Shown here in pieces: positions 1 through 12,620 of a stretch of 64,000 nt of DNA. The DNA comes from Thermacetogenium phaeum DSM 12270. GTDB lineage: Bacteria; Bacillota; DSM-12270; Thermacetogeniales; Thermacetogeniaceae. The stretch spans positions 699,942-763,941 of the forward strand of contig NC_018870.1 of the NCBI RefSeq assembly GCF_000305935.1, given 5' to 3'. Under the pieces are notes generated by a model. That model searched no databases. It was not told the DNA's origin and saw only the letters and a list, made by a program, of their open reading frames with translations. Positions within the stretch are counted from its first letter, which is position 1, and each line of letters starts with the position of its first letter. A program made the translations under genes and the position numbers.

Positions 1-921
1 AAGTACACCGAAAACATCACCGCCATCGTCACTGTAGCCGATGACGGCGGGAGTTCGGGGAGGCTGCGGGGTGAATTCGGGATCCTGCCGCCGGGGGATA
101 TCAGAAACTGCCTGGTGGCCCTTGCGGAGACGGAAACCCTAATGGATAAACTCTTTCACTACCGCTTTGCCCAGGGGGATGGGCTCACCGGCCATAACCT
201 CGGCAATCTGCTGCTCACCGCTTTGACGGATATCACAGGGGACTTTCAAACGGCGATCAGGGAGGCCAGCAGGGTTTTGAAGGTGCGCGGACAGGTGCTT
301 CCCTCTACCCTGCACCAGGTAACCCTTCATGCCGAACTGGCAGACGGGACCGTGATCAGCGGCGAAAGCACCCTGCCCCTGGCCGGAGCTCCTTTGAAGA
401 GGGTTTTCCTGACGCCGGAGTCCTGCTCGCCGGTACCGGAGGCCATTGACGCCATCTACCGGGCGGATCTGATCCTGCTCGGGCCGGGCAGCCTCTTTAC
501 GAGTGTTTTGTCCAGCCTGCTGGTTCCGGGAATTGCCTCCGCCATCAAGCAGTCCCAAGCTGTAAAGTGCTACGTCTGCAATATCATGACCCAACCCGGT
601 GAAACCACCAACTATACCGCTTCGGATCACCTGCGGGCGATTTACGACCATGTCGGGCACGGCTGGATCGATTACGTGCTGGTCAATACGAAGAAAATTG
701 CCCAGGCCAGTCTGGAGAAATACGCACGCCAGGGAGCGGCACCGGTCAAAATCGACTACGGCGCGCTGGAGAAAATGGGGGTGAGGGTGCTGAAGGCAGA
801 CCTGCTGGACGAGAGGGAGCTGGTGCGCCATGACCCTGAGAAGCTGGGGCGTGCCGTTCTTAGGCTCTTAGGCGGGCACATACCCCCCGGCGGCAGAGGC
901 CAGCCGAGCCGAGAGCGATAA
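1..921 (+). CDS. yvcK: YvcK/CofD-like gluconeogenesis factor, 5' truncated by window edge
   Basis: The reading frame is open from base 1, so roughly the first 25-30 residues lie outside the window; 306 residues remain, against about 320 in the family. Seen: the nucleotide-sugar-binding signature TVADDGGSSGRLR near the start, PPGDIRN, GHNLGNLLL and GPGSLFTSVL. In Firmicutes this cytoplasmic protein binds UDP-sugars and is needed for growth on gluconeogenic carbon sources and for normal cell-wall synthesis; it is related to the CofD 2-phospho-L-lactate transferase fold but is not thought to be that enzyme. It sits directly before whiA, the conserved order rapZ-yvcK-whiA, so rapZ probably lies just upstream of the window. 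The C-terminal tail is Gly/Arg-rich and less conserved. Confidence 0.93.
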   Translation, partial: KYTENITAIVTVADDGGSSGRLRGEFGILPPGDIRNCLVALAETETLMDKLFHYRFAQGDGLTGHNLGNLLLTALTDITGDFQTAIREASRVLKVRGQVLPSTLHQVTLHAELADGTVISGESTLPLAGAPLKRVFLTPESCSPVPEAIDAIYRADLILLGPGSLFTSVLSSLLVPGIASAIKQSQAVKCYVCNIMTQPGETTNYTASDHLRAIYDHVGHGWIDYVLVNTKKIAQASLEKYARQGAAPVKIDYGALEKMGVRVLKADLLDERELVRHDPEKLGRAVLRLLGGHIPPGGRGQPSRER

Positions 922-1088
922 CGCAGTTGCGGAAGGCACAAGCGGATATCCGGCGACCGGAGCCGTCTTGAGTGGGTGAAAACAGGAGTTACCGGGGCGG
1001 GGCCGACGGAAGTTTTAGAGCGGTGCAGCTATTAATTATTGATAAAGAGCGGCGTATCTTTCAGGACGGGGGAAAGGGTGATGGTAAG

Positions 1089-2039
1089 ATGTCTTTTTCG
1101 GCACAGGTCAAGGATGAGGTAGCCCGCCTCGAATTGCGAAACGACTGCTGCCGACGGTCGGAGCTGGCGGCCCTGGCGCGGGTTGCGGGGACGATTCTGC
1201 TCGGACAGGAAAAGAGGCAGCTGGTCCTGACCACCGAAGCCTCTACCGTTGCCCGCCGCATCTTCAGGCTGGTCAAGGCGTTGGGATGGGGCGGGGTGAT
1301 CACGGTGCGGCGCTATGCCCGGCCGCGGCGCCACCGGTTGTTCGCAGTTCACATACCCCTGGAGGAAGAAGGACGCCTTCTGCTGCCGCAGCTGGGGTTT
1401 GTCGGCGGTGAGAACATTCCCCTCCCCCGCCTGGACCCCGCTGTTTTTGAGAGAAACTGCTGCCGGCGGGCATTTCTCAGGGGCTGCTTTCTTGGCTGCG
1501 GCTTTGTCAGCGACCCCAATCGGGCCTATCACCTGGAACTGGTGCTGAAGACTGTGCAGGGTGTCGAGGATGTGGCGGCTGCGCTCTCCGCATTCGGTTT
1601 GAGGTCGGGCATTGGGGAACGCAAGGAGGCCTACCGGATTTACCTTAAGGATGCGGAACAGGTGGTGGAGTTTTTGCGGGTGATCGGAGCCAACCAGGCG
1701 GTGCTCTATTTCGAAAACTGCCGTGTCCTCAAAGAGATGAAGAATCAGATCAACAGGTTGGTGAACTGTGAGACCGCCAACCTCGGGAAAACGGTGGAAA
1801 CGGGGCTGAAGCAGGTGGCCCTGATCAAAGAGATCGAGGCCCTGGCAGGGCTCGGTGCCCTGCGGCCGCAGCTGCGGGAACTGGCTCTGCTTCGGCTGCG
1901 TTACCCGGAGGCGAGCCTCTCCGAGCTGGGCCGGCTGCTCATGCCTCCCTTGGGGAAATCCGGGGTCAGCCACCGCTTCAGGGAAATGCAGCGCTTCGCC
2001 GAACAGCTGCGCAAGCGGCAGGGGAATCCCGGTTCATGA
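1089..2039 (+). CDS. whiA: WhiA-type DNA-binding protein
   Basis: A 316-residue protein, the normal family length. The frame is open further upstream, but ATG at 1089 is chosen because the family begins MSFSAQVKDEVARLE and a purine-rich GGGGGAAAGGG site lies just upstream. Seen: an N-terminal region of LAGLIDADG homing-endonuclease ancestry (FLRGCFLGCGFVSDP with the YHLEL strand after it) and a C-terminal helix-turn-helix (RYPEASLSELGRLL, then GKSGVSHRFREM). WhiA controls sporulation septation in actinomycetes and affects cell division and chromosome segregation in Firmicutes. It follows yvcK with a 167-bp gap, as in most Firmicutes. Confidence 0.95.
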   Translation: MSFSAQVKDEVARLELRNDCCRRSELAALARVAGTILLGQEKRQLVLTTEASTVARRIFRLVKALGWGGVITVRRYARPRRHRLFAVHIPLEEEGRLLLPQLGFVGGENIPLPRLDPAVFERNCCRRAFLRGCFLGCGFVSDPNRAYHLELVLKTVQGVEDVAAALSAFGLRSGIGERKEAYRIYLKDAEQVVEFLRVIGANQAVLYFENCRVLKEMKNQINRLVNCETANLGKTVETGLKQVALIKEIEALAGLGALRPQLRELALLRLRYPEASLSELGRLLMPPLGKSGVSHRFREMQRFAEQLRKRQGNPGS

Positions 2040-2145
2040 TCTCTCCGCTGAATTAGCCCACGACTGGCCGTCTTTTATTTTCGCATTTTCACCGCTAAAG
2101 TGGCAGCAGCGTTAAATCGAATGCTTTGCTTTTGGAGGTTGGACG

Positions 2146-2817
2146 ATGGTGTGGAGGTTTTTGCGCCGTTATTTCCTGACGGGTGTGCTCGTGCTCCTGC
2201 CGGTGATCATTACAGTTTATATTCTGGTGTTTGCCTTTAACCTGGTGGATGGAATGCTCCGCAGCCTCATTCAGAGAATTGCCGGCCGCTATATACCCGG
2301 CCTGGGTTTATTGATCATCCTGGTTCTTATCTTCCTGGCCGGCGTCATCGGAACCAATGTGGTGGGAAGGAAGTTCCTCAATATCGGGGAGCAGCTCTTT
2401 GAGCGCCTCCCGGTCGTCAAAAGCATCTACACAGCTGTCAAGCAGGTCATGGAGGTGCTGACCACACAACGCCGGGCGGCCTTTCGGCACGTGGTCCTGG
2501 TGGAATACCCCCGCAAGGGAATCTATTCTTTAGGGTTTATAACCGGAGAAGCCCCCTTCGAGGTGAAGGAGAATGTTGCTGAGGATCTTCTAAACGTTTA
2601 CCTTCCGACAACCCCCCCGACCCAGGGAGTGTTTATCATGGTGCCCAGGAGTGATGTCCGCATCCTGAAGATGAGTGTCGAAGACGGCTTTAAGCTGCTT
2701 GTTTCGGCGGGAATCATCACCTCCTCTCCCTCCTATCTCAACAGACAAAAACCCTCCCGGCGAGGGGGTGGAGATATTCCGATCTACCGGAGGGCTCCCG
2801 ACAGCGGTGAGAGTTAA
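2146..2817 (+). CDS. DUF502 family membrane protein
   Basis: A 223-residue protein with two clear N-terminal membrane helices (about residues 8-32, LLPVIITVYILVFAF; and about 52-72, LLIILVLIFLAGVIG), followed by a soluble domain with the family hallmarks PVVKSIYTAVKQV and the TQGVFIMVPRSDV strand. The ATG is preceded by TTTGGAGG. DUF502 proteins are widespread and of unknown biochemical function; some are reported near envelope or stress genes. Here the gene lies between whiA and rpoN on the same strand and probably belongs to the upstream transcription unit. The C-terminal 25 residues are basic and probably disordered. Confidence 0.85.
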   Translation: MVWRFLRRYFLTGVLVLLPVIITVYILVFAFNLVDGMLRSLIQRIAGRYIPGLGLLIILVLIFLAGVIGTNVVGRKFLNIGEQLFERLPVVKSIYTAVKQVMEVLTTQRRAAFRHVVLVEYPRKGIYSLGFITGEAPFEVKENVAEDLLNVYLPTTPPTQGVFIMVPRSDVRILKMSVEDGFKLLVSAGIITSSPSYLNRQKPSRRGGGDIPIYRRAPDSGES

Positions 2818-2930
2818 GGGCGGTTTTGAATTTTTTCTTGTTTATCAAACCGCATATCTTATTAATGAGAAGGCAGGAATCCGGCCGGTCGGGGGAGAAT
2901 TCCTTAGTTAATAAAACGGGGGGTGCGGAA

Positions 2931-4334
2931 ATGCGCTTGAGTTATGGGATCAACCTGGAGCAGACCCAAAAACTGATCATGACACCGGAATTGCGCCAGG
3001 CGATCACTGTGCTTCAGCTTTCGGCGGTGGATCTCGCTCAATACGTGGAAAACGCCATGCTGGAAAATCCTCTCCTTGAAGTTACCGAGGATGCTGATGC
3101 TGAGGGGGTGGCGTCTTCCGAGAAGTTCAAAGATGATTTTACGCGGGAATGGTGTGAATACCTTTCGGAGTGCGGCCAGGTTGACAGGTCCTTTGACCGC
3201 GCCTGGGCAGAGGAAGAAGGTGAGCGCTATAATTTTGAGCACTTCGTGGCTCAGGTGCCTACTCTCAGTGAGCACCTGGACCTGCAGCTGCGCCTTGCCC
3301 TTTCCGATCCCCGTGATCTCAAGATAGGGGAGTTTTTGATCGGCAACATCAACGACCGCGGCTATCTGCAGATCAGCCTGGAAGAGGTGGAAAGAACATA
3401 CGGTTATCCCGTTCGGGAGACCGAGCGCATTCTCAAGATTATTCAGAGCTTCGATCCGCCTGGCGTGGGGGCCCGGGACCTGTCTGAATGCCTTTTGATT
3501 CAACTTGAACAGCGCGGCTGGCGAACGCCCGCCTTGGAAAAGCTGGTTCGCTTCTATTTAGGCGACCTCGCCAACGGTAATCTGCTGAAGATCGCCGCGG
3601 CCCTGGATCTGCCGGTTCAGGACGTGCAGCACATGGCCGATCTGATTAAAACCCTCGATCCGATACCGGGACGGAATTTTTCCCGGCCCGGGGAGAATCG
3701 CTACATCGCCCCGGATGTGGTTGTGGAGAAATTCGATGACGAATATATAATCCTGGTCAACGACATCTCCGTCCCGCGCTTGATGATCAATAAAACCTAT
3801 CAGAGCCTGTTGAACCAGCAGGAATCGTGCGACCCGGGGACGGCCCAGTTTATTCAGAACAAGCTGAAGTCGGCCATCTGGCTGATACGCAGCATTGAGC
3901 AGAGGCGGCTGACGCTCTACCGGGTAGTCAGCTGTATCGTGGAATTCCAGAAGGAGTTTCTGGATAAAGGGGTGAAACACCTCAAGCCCTTAAACCTGAA
4001 GCAGATTGCAGATGCTGCCGGGCTGCATGAGTCTACCGTCAGCAGGGCGATCGCCAATAAATACATTCAGACCCCCCAGGGGCTTTTTGAGCTGAAATTC
4101 TTCTTCACCAGCGGGGTGGAGAACGTCCTTGCCGGTAAGATGGTGGCGGCGGAGAGCATCAAGCAGGTTTTGAAAGAACTGATCGCAGGGGAGGATCCGT
4201 GCCGTCCGTACAGCGACCAGCAGCTCTGTGAGCTGCTGCAGGCCAAGGGTATCAATATAGCGCGGCGCACGGTGGCGAAATACCGGCAGGAGATCGGAAT
4301 CCCCCCTGTGCGGCAGCGGAAGCGCTATCGATAA
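2931..4334 (+). CDS. rpoN: RNA polymerase sigma-54 factor
   Basis: A 467-residue sigma-54 factor. The frame is open upstream, but ATG 2931 is chosen because the family starts with MRLSYGINLEQTQKLIMTP and a GGGGGG run precedes it. Seen: the Gln/Leu-rich activator-interaction region I, the core-binding region (PPGVGARDLSECLLIQLEQR), the helix-turn-helix (HESTVSRAIANKYIQTPQG, contacts the -12 element) and the RpoN box ARRTVAKYRQ at about residues 444-453 (reads the -24 element). It directs transcription from -24/-12 promoters with AAA+ activators. A rho-independent terminator follows at 4383-4407. A degraded activator fragment of the matching NtrC type is present near 40.1 kb. Confidence 0.96.
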   Translation: MRLSYGINLEQTQKLIMTPELRQAITVLQLSAVDLAQYVENAMLENPLLEVTEDADAEGVASSEKFKDDFTREWCEYLSECGQVDRSFDRAWAEEEGERYNFEHFVAQVPTLSEHLDLQLRLALSDPRDLKIGEFLIGNINDRGYLQISLEEVERTYGYPVRETERILKIIQSFDPPGVGARDLSECLLIQLEQRGWRTPALEKLVRFYLGDLANGNLLKIAAALDLPVQDVQHMADLIKTLDPIPGRNFSRPGENRYIAPDVVVEKFDDEYIILVNDISVPRLMINKTYQSLLNQQESCDPGTAQFIQNKLKSAIWLIRSIEQRRLTLYRVVSCIVEFQKEFLDKGVKHLKPLNLKQIADAAGLHESTVSRAIANKYIQTPQGLFELKFFFTSGVENVLAGKMVAAESIKQVLKELIAGEDPCRPYSDQQLCELLQAKGINIARRTVAKYRQEIGIPPVRQRKRYR

Positions 4335-4382
4335 AATATTAACGGTAAATCGCCTCAGGATTTCAATAAATACGCAGTGAAG

Positions 4383-4407
4383 ACGGCTGGATGAAGCCGT
4401 TTTTTTT
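4383..4407 (+). terminator. Rho-independent terminator after rpoN
   Basis: Six-base-pair stem ACGGCT/AGCCGT, loop GGATGA, followed by seven T residues, 48 bp after the rpoN stop. Confidence 0.85.
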
Positions 4408-4696
4408 CTCGTGATCTGGGTCAACAGAAACTTCAGTAACCATGTGAACACCGGGTAAGGTTTGCTGAAGCCCTGCGGGCGTAAATCCTTCAGCAAGTCC
4501 GTTTCACTTTTTTCAATGCTTAAGCTCCATGAGTTAACAGGTTTGCCAGTTCTTGCAGGCACACTTTTGTAAGTCTTTCAGTTCACTATTGATGCGGGAA
4601 CCGACAGCCCCTCTGTTACCGGCACCGACGCTGCATCGGGTTACCTCCCCTTTTCTTTCAGGATTTGCTTTGCTCTCCTTTTTCCTCCCCCTTGGG

Positions 4697-4724
4697 TTGC
4701 ATTGCCATTTAAATAGTATATAAT
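4697..4724 (+). promoter_or_regulatory. Probable sigma-A promoter of the gap-pgk-tpiA-gpmI operon
   Basis: TTGCAT, a 16-bp spacer and a perfect TATAAT -10 box in an AT-rich stretch, leaving a leader of roughly 190 nt before gap. Judged by match and position only. Confidence 0.55.
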
Positions 4725-4782
4725 TTTAAATGAAATGTTATATATTAAATGGGGATTGAGGCTTATTTTTATGGATGATTTC

Positions 4783-4802
4783 CCGGCACACAAGAGTGCC
4801 GG
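4783..4802 (+). promoter_or_regulatory. Hairpin in the gap leader
   Basis: Perfect 7-bp stem CCGGCAC/GTGCCGG with hexaloop ACAAGA, about 120 nt before the gap start and without a T-run. It may stabilise the 5' leader or be an operator; no function is shown. Confidence 0.4.
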
Positions 4803-4851
4803 AATTTGCGGCAGGTCCAATATATTAGGGGGGAAAACCGCATACTATTAG

Positions 4852-5931
<1,080 letters not shown>

Positions 5932-5949
5932 ATCGATCGGAAAGGCGGG

Positions 5950-7140
5950 ATGGCAGAGTTGAAGCTGAGAACGATCAGGGAGATCGATGTCGGCGAGAAA
6001 AGGGTACTGGTGCGCGTTGACTTCAATGTTCCCCTGGATGATCAGGGGAATGTGACCGATGATACCAGAATTAAGGCTGCTCTTCCCACGGTCAGGTATC
6101 TCCTCGACCGCAGGGCACGGGTGATTCTGATGAGCCACCTGGGACGCCCCAAGGGTAAGGTGGTTGAGGGCTTGAGAATGACCGGTGTCGCCAAGAGGCT
6201 GGGTGAGCTTTTGGGTCAAGAAGTCAAAAGGGTGGACGACTGTGTAGGGCCGGAAGTGGAGAAGGCGGTGCAGGGCCTGCGGCCGGGGGGGGTTCTGCTG
6301 CTGGAAAATCTGCGCTTCCACCCGGAGGAGGAGAAGAACGATCCGGAGTTTGCCCGCAAACTGGCCTCCCTGGCCGATATTTACGTCAATGATGCCTTCG
6401 GCACCGCTCACCGGGCGCACGCCTCGACGGCAGGTGTGGCCTCCTTTCTCCCCGCCTTCGCCGGCTTCTTGATGGAAAAGGAGGTCAAGGCACTGGGGAG
6501 CATTTTGACCGATCCGGCCCACCCCTTCGTGGCTGTGCTGGGAGGGGCGAAGGTTACGGACAAGATCGGTGTTCTCAACAACCTGGTCGAGAAGGTGGAC
6601 ACCATCCTCTTCGGTGGGGGAATGGCCAATACCTTCCTGCTGGCCCAGGGCCGGGACGTGGGTGACTCTCTGGTGGACAGGGAACACCTGGACTTTGCCC
6701 GGGAGTTTATGCAGAAGGCCCGACAGCGGGGGGTTCGCGTCGAGCTGCCAGAGGACTTGGCCATCGCTCCTGCGGACGGGAACGGCTCCCTCCGGGTCGT
6801 TGACTCTGATGCAGTGCCTTCCGGCTGGCGTGCGCTGGATATCGGCCCGCGCACCGCGGAGCGGTACGCAGGGGTGATTCAGAGGGCGAAGACAGCCTTC
6901 TGGAACGGCCCCATGGGGGTGTTCGAGAAGGATGAGTTCGCCCGCGGGAGTAAAGCGGTGGCCCGCGCCCTGGCCGAGTCGGATGTTGTCTCTGTCGTGG
7001 GGGGCGGGGACTCCCTTGCCGTTCTGGAGAAGTTCGGCCTTGCCGACAAAGTCACGCACGCCTCGACAGGTGGGGGGGCTTCGCTGGAGTTTCTCGAAGG
7101 GCGGGAGCTGCCGGGTGTGGCGGTGCTCGCCGAAAAGTAA
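5950..7140 (+). CDS. pgk: Phosphoglycerate kinase
   Basis: A 396-residue monomeric kinase, normal length, transferring phosphate from 1,3-bisphosphoglycerate to ADP. Seen: VLVRVDFNVPLD at the substrate-binding N-lobe, SHLGRP, the LLENLRF strand, VNDAFGTAHRAHAST, the hinge GGAKVTDKIGVL and the nucleotide-binding loop GGGDSLAVLEKFG near the C-terminus. An AAAGGCGGG site precedes the ATG. In the same operon as gap and tpiA. Confidence 0.97.
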   Translation: MAELKLRTIREIDVGEKRVLVRVDFNVPLDDQGNVTDDTRIKAALPTVRYLLDRRARVILMSHLGRPKGKVVEGLRMTGVAKRLGELLGQEVKRVDDCVGPEVEKAVQGLRPGGVLLLENLRFHPEEEKNDPEFARKLASLADIYVNDAFGTAHRAHASTAGVASFLPAFAGFLMEKEVKALGSILTDPAHPFVAVLGGAKVTDKIGVLNNLVEKVDTILFGGGMANTFLLAQGRDVGDSLVDREHLDFAREFMQKARQRGVRVELPEDLAIAPADGNGSLRVVDSDAVPSGWRALDIGPRTAERYAGVIQRAKTAFWNGPMGVFEKDEFARGSKAVARALAESDVVSVVGGGDSLAVLEKFGLADKVTHASTGGGASLEFLEGRELPGVAVLAEK

Positions 7141-7172
7141 GCGAAGGGTTTCTGAAGAGAGGAGAAATTATT

Positions 7173-7958
7173 GTGAAAAATAGAAGGATTCCTTTGGTGG
7201 CGGGCAACTGGAAGATGCACAAAACGCCCGCCGAGGCGGGGAACTTCGCCAGGCTGCTGCGGCAAAGGGTTGCCCCCGGGCGCGGGGTGGAAGTGATCAT
7301 TTGTCCGCCCTTTCCTGCCCTGGCAGCTGTGGCCACGAAGCTTGCCGGCAGCGAGATCGGCTGGGGTGCCCAAAACATGCACTGGGAGCCCGAGGGGGCT
7401 TATACGGGGGAGGTCTCCGGACCGATGCTGCAGGCGATGGGCTGCCGCTATGTGATCCTGGGGCACTCGGAGCGCCGCAGTTATTTCCGGGAGACGGACG
7501 AGGAGATCAGGAAAAAGGTGGGGGCTGCCCTGGCCTGCGGCTTGCGTCCGATCTTTTGCCTGGGTGAAAACCTCGCTACCCGCAGGTCCGGAAAGGCCGT
7601 TGACTTCTGCCGCCGGCAGTTTAAGGATGTGCTTGAGGGAATGGAGATCAGTGTCCCCGATGCCCTCGTCGTTGCCTACGAGCCGGTCTGGGCGATCGGG
7701 ACCGGAAAGACGGCAACACCGGCGGATGCCACTGAGGTCATCGGAGCCCTGAGGGAGGAGGCCGCCCGTCTCTTCGGGCGTGAATTCTCGGCGAGGCTGC
7801 GCTTCCTGTACGGCGGCAGCGTCAAGCCTGACTCCATGCCTGCCTTCCTGGAAGAGGAGGAAATTGACGGGGTGCTGGTCGGTGGGGCCAGCCTGGATAT
7901 CGAACAGTTCACGGCTATTATCGACATTACAGCCGATCTAAGGGGGAACAATGATTGA
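7173..7958 (+). CDS. tpiA: Triosephosphate isomerase
   Basis: A 261-residue TIM-barrel isomerase interconverting dihydroxyacetone phosphate and glyceraldehyde-3-phosphate. Seen: NWKMHKT (substrate Asn/Lys), ILGHSERR (catalytic His), [13 protein letters not shown] (catalytic Glu and start of the mobile loop) and LYGGSVKP. Starts at GTG 7173 behind GAGGAG. Its stop overlaps the start of gpmI by 4 nt, indicating translational coupling. Confidence 0.97.
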   Translation: MKNRRIPLVAGNWKMHKTPAEAGNFARLLRQRVAPGRGVEVIICPPFPALAAVATKLAGSEIGWGAQNMHWEPEGAYTGEVSGPMLQAMGCRYVILGHSERRSYFRETDEEIRKKVGAALACGLRPIFCLGENLATRRSGKAVDFCRRQFKDVLEGMEISVPDALVVAYEPVWAIGTGKTATPADATEVIGALREEAARLFGREFSARLRFLYGGSVKPDSMPAFLEEEEIDGVLVGGASLDIEQFTAIIDITADLRGNND

Positions 7959-9496
7959 AAGGCCCGCTTGCTCTGATCATTCTTGACGGCTGGGGTCTGT
8001 CCCCCCACGAGCGGGGGAATGCCATTCGCCTGGCCGGCACTCCTAATTTCCAGCGCTTGCAGGAAAACTATCCTTATACCGTGCTGGCAGCCTCCGGTGA
8101 ACGGGTGGGGTTGCCCGAGGGCCAGATGGGCAACTCGGAGGTCGGGCACCTCAACATCGGTGCCGGGAGAGTGGTTTATCAAGATATTACCAGGATCAGC
8201 AAGGCGATCCGGACGGGAGAGTTCTTCTCCAATCCGGTACTCATTGAGGCCATGCAGAAGGTGAAGGAAGAAGGCTCTTCACTCCACCTGTGCGGACTGC
8301 TTTCCGACGGGGGTGTCCACAGCCACTTAGCTCACCTCTATGCCCTTCTGGAGATGGCAAAGCGCTTCCGCCTGCCCCGGGTTTACATCCACGCCTTCCT
8401 GGACGGGCGGGATGTCTTGCCCACCAGCGGTGCCGGTTATATCGAAGAGGCGGAGAGGAAGTGCCGGGAGATCGGTTGCGGCGAAATCGCCACCGTCAGC
8501 GGCAGGTACTACGCCATGGACCGGGATAAGAGGTGGGAGCGGGTGGAGAAGGCCTTCAACGCCGTTGTTTACGGTGAAGGGGAGCCCGTGACCTCGCCCG
8601 CCGCTGCCGTCCGCGACTCCTATGAAAAGGAAGTTACCGATGAGTTCGTCGTTCCCAAAGTGGTTGTCGACGGTAGCGGGCGTCCCAAAGGAACGGTGCA
8701 GCGGGGGGATACCGTTATTTTTTATAACTTCCGGGCCGACAGGGCGCGGGAGCTCACCCGCGCCTTCACCGATCGTCGCTTCGAGGGGTTTGTCCGGAAG
8801 GGAGGGTATCCGGATGTACACTTCGTTTGTATGACCCAATACGATGTAACCATCCCGGCCCCTGTTGCCTTCCCCCCTCAAACCCTGCAGAACACCCTGG
8901 GGGAAATCCTGTCCGGGAACGGACTCAGGCAGCTCAGGATCGCCGAAACGGAAAAGTATGCCCATGTCACCTTTTTCTTTAACGGGGGTGTAGAGGCGCC
9001 CAACCCGGGAGAGGAGCGCGTTCTGATCCCCTCGCCGAAGGTCGCCACCTATGACCTGAAGCCGGAGATGAGCGCGCCCGAGGTCACGGAGAGGGTCCTG
9101 AAGGAGATTAATGGGGGCGCTTACGACGTGATCATCCTGAATTACGCCAACCCGGATATGGTGGGGCACACGGGCGTTCTGGAGGCGGCCGTCCGGGCGA
9201 TCGCAGTGGTGGATGAGTGTCTGGGAAGGGTGGTACAGGGGATTCTCGATAAAGGAGGAATTGCCCTCGTGACCGCCGACCACGGGAATGCCGAGCAAAT
9301 GCTCGAAGAGGAGTCTGAGGAGCCGCATACCGCCCACACCACAAATCCCGTGCCCTTCATCCTGGTGGGAGATGAGTACCGGCAGAGGCGGCTTCGAGAA
9401 GGCGGGGCCCTGGAGGATATCGCTCCGACCATGCTGGAGATCCTGGGGATTCCCCGGCCGCCGGCGATGACCGGGCGTTCGCTGCTGGCAGGGTAG
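7955..9496 (+). CDS. gpmI: 2,3-bisphosphoglycerate-independent phosphoglycerate mutase
   Basis: A 513-residue, two-domain alkaline-phosphatase-superfamily mutase (3-phosphoglycerate to 2-phosphoglycerate, usually Mn2+-dependent). Seen: the metal-binding start [10 protein letters not shown], the catalytic Ser in [26 protein letters not shown] and the metal-binding [11 protein letters not shown] near the C-terminus. It starts at TTG 7955, overlapping tpiA by 4 nt. The Mn2+-type enzyme and this operon position are usual in Firmicutes. Confidence 0.96.
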   Translation: MKGPLALIILDGWGLSPHERGNAIRLAGTPNFQRLQENYPYTVLAASGERVGLPEGQMGNSEVGHLNIGAGRVVYQDITRISKAIRTGEFFSNPVLIEAMQKVKEEGSSLHLCGLLSDGGVHSHLAHLYALLEMAKRFRLPRVYIHAFLDGRDVLPTSGAGYIEEAERKCREIGCGEIATVSGRYYAMDRDKRWERVEKAFNAVVYGEGEPVTSPAAAVRDSYEKEVTDEFVVPKVVVDGSGRPKGTVQRGDTVIFYNFRADRARELTRAFTDRRFEGFVRKGGYPDVHFVCMTQYDVTIPAPVAFPPQTLQNTLGEILSGNGLRQLRIAETEKYAHVTFFFNGGVEAPNPGEERVLIPSPKVATYDLKPEMSAPEVTERVLKEINGGAYDVIILNYANPDMVGHTGVLEAAVRAIAVVDECLGRVVQGILDKGGIALVTADHGNAEQMLEEESEEPHTAHTTNPVPFILVGDEYRQRRLREGGALEDIAPTMLEILGIPRPPAMTGRSLLAG

Positions 9497-11120
<1,624 letters not shown>

Positions 11121-11302
11121 GCGGCAATACTTGAAGACGAACGGTTTAACCCTGCCGTAACTTTACAGAAGCGCCCACATCGCTCACAACGGCTGCTTTA
11201 CAAGCGCTTCCGGTAATGCTAAAATGAATGTGATTTTCGGAGGGAGCGGCGCAATTTAACGGTGCCGTCACCTGGCGTCACCGGGAAAGGGAGGAACCAG
11301 GC

Positions 11303-11530
11303 TTGCTGAAGACCATTTTGATGATACTGGAAGTGCTGGTGAGCATCGGCCTGATAACGACGATCTTGATGCAGTCCGGAAGGGCCTCCGGCCTTTCGGG
11401 GGCTATCGCCGGAGGCGCCCAGGCCCTGCTGGGCAAGAAGAAGGGGCTTGATGAGTTTCTCGGAAAGGTTTCCATGGTTCTTGCCGCAGCCTTTCTCATC
11501 ATCACCATGCTGATAACCGTAATTGAGTAA
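11303..11530 (+). CDS. secG: Preprotein translocase subunit SecG
   Basis: A 75-residue protein with two membrane helices (about residues 3-22 and 53-74) joined by the conserved cytoplasmic loop rich in Gly and Ala (LMQSGRASGLSGAIAGGAQ). SecG assists the SecYE channel. Starts at TTG 11303 behind GGGAGGAACC. Position after eno and before a terminator is typical; in most Firmicutes rnr, smpB and ssrA follow directly, whereas here they are about 29 kb away. Confidence 0.93.
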   Translation: MLKTILMILEVLVSIGLITTILMQSGRASGLSGAIAGGAQALLGKKKGLDEFLGKVSMVLAAAFLIITMLITVIE

Positions 11531-11545
11531 AAGACCCTGCAGGAT

Positions 11546-11577
11546 AAACCCCGGACGTTACCTGTTCGGGGTTTTTT
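11546..11577 (+). terminator. Rho-independent terminator after secG
   Basis: Eight-base-pair stem AAACCCCG/CGGGGTTT with a 13-nt loop, running into six T residues. Confidence 0.85.
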
Positions 11578-12620
11578 ATTTACGCTCTGCACGGATCTTT
11601 GTTGTTGGGAAAGGTCTTGAACGGTGAAGCTGACAGGTGATGTTGGCTAAGGGAAGGCCTTCCGGCAGTGCAGAAAGTGAACGCGGCGGCAGGACCTGCA
11701 GATGCGACGAGCCTTTGAATCCAGGCTGTGAATTGTCTTAGAGAATAGTAATCCTGCCTGAAATTGGTCTTTAATCTATTATAATTCTATGAGTAATAAT
11801 ATCTTTAATTAGGGTATTGATTTATTACAAGAAGTAACTATAATATATAGTAGCGGAGATAGTTGATATTTCATATTTTTTTAACTTGTAATATTACTAC
11901 AGGAAATATTATATCCACTCAAGCCAGATAATAGCTACAGCGTGTATTCTCGTTGTACGACTCACACTCACCCAAGACTTCTTTTAGCGCATGTAGTATA
12001 TCTGTAGTTTTATAAAAAACCTGCCTGGCTTATTTCCTTTATCTTTTAATCACAGCAACAGTTGCTTAAAGATAGAGAGTATTCAATCAGATATACCTGG
12101 AGAGCATTAGAGATGTTTGGATTGCTTAGAACGCGACGCATATCCGCTTTATTTTGCTGACGCTTTTCCACCGCCAGGAGTCACATGCCAAAATTTCTTG
12201 CTGCTGCTGTCGTTATTCCAAGTTTCACTCTAAATGTAAAAGCTTTTTGCTGGAGAAAAGATGAAAAAAGATACGGATAGGCTGACATTGAGAAGATAAA
12301 AGGAAATAATGCCGGAAAGTAATGCCCGTCACTGAAAGAGGTATTTGTAATCGAGAGATCGTTAGAAGGGGCGCGACTTTTAAAAAGTGGTGCCTTTGAT
12401 GGGGAAAGCAGTGAAGAAGAGGAGGGAAGTGGTTTGTGATCAGGTTAAGGAGGGAGGGAGATAGGTGTCAATAATAGTCGAAGGCAGACAGGACGGTGGA
12501 TAAGGCACGACATAAAAACTGAAAGACTTGAATCAGATCAATTCCATAACGGGTGGAGGGGTTGTCGGTCTTCGAGTGGACTAATCTAAAACTATAGCCT
12601 GATGAGAGGGGGTATATTTT
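11578..12620. other. AT-rich non-coding stretch at the left edge of the eut island
   Basis: About 1.04 kb with no supportable gene. After about 11,740 it becomes strikingly AT-rich compared with the GC-rich core before it, with many stops in all frames. I searched for tRNA-like folds (including a CTA-anticodon tRNA-Pyl) and recognisable gene remnants and saw none. This is probably the left junction of the acquired island and may hold the promoter of the methyltransferase gene. Confidence 0.5.

Noticed and set aside
12480-12620. Possible tRNA-Pyl before the pyrrolysine gene
   Set aside because: No acceptor, anticodon or T-arm pairing with a CTA anticodon could be formed; no pyl gene is nearby.
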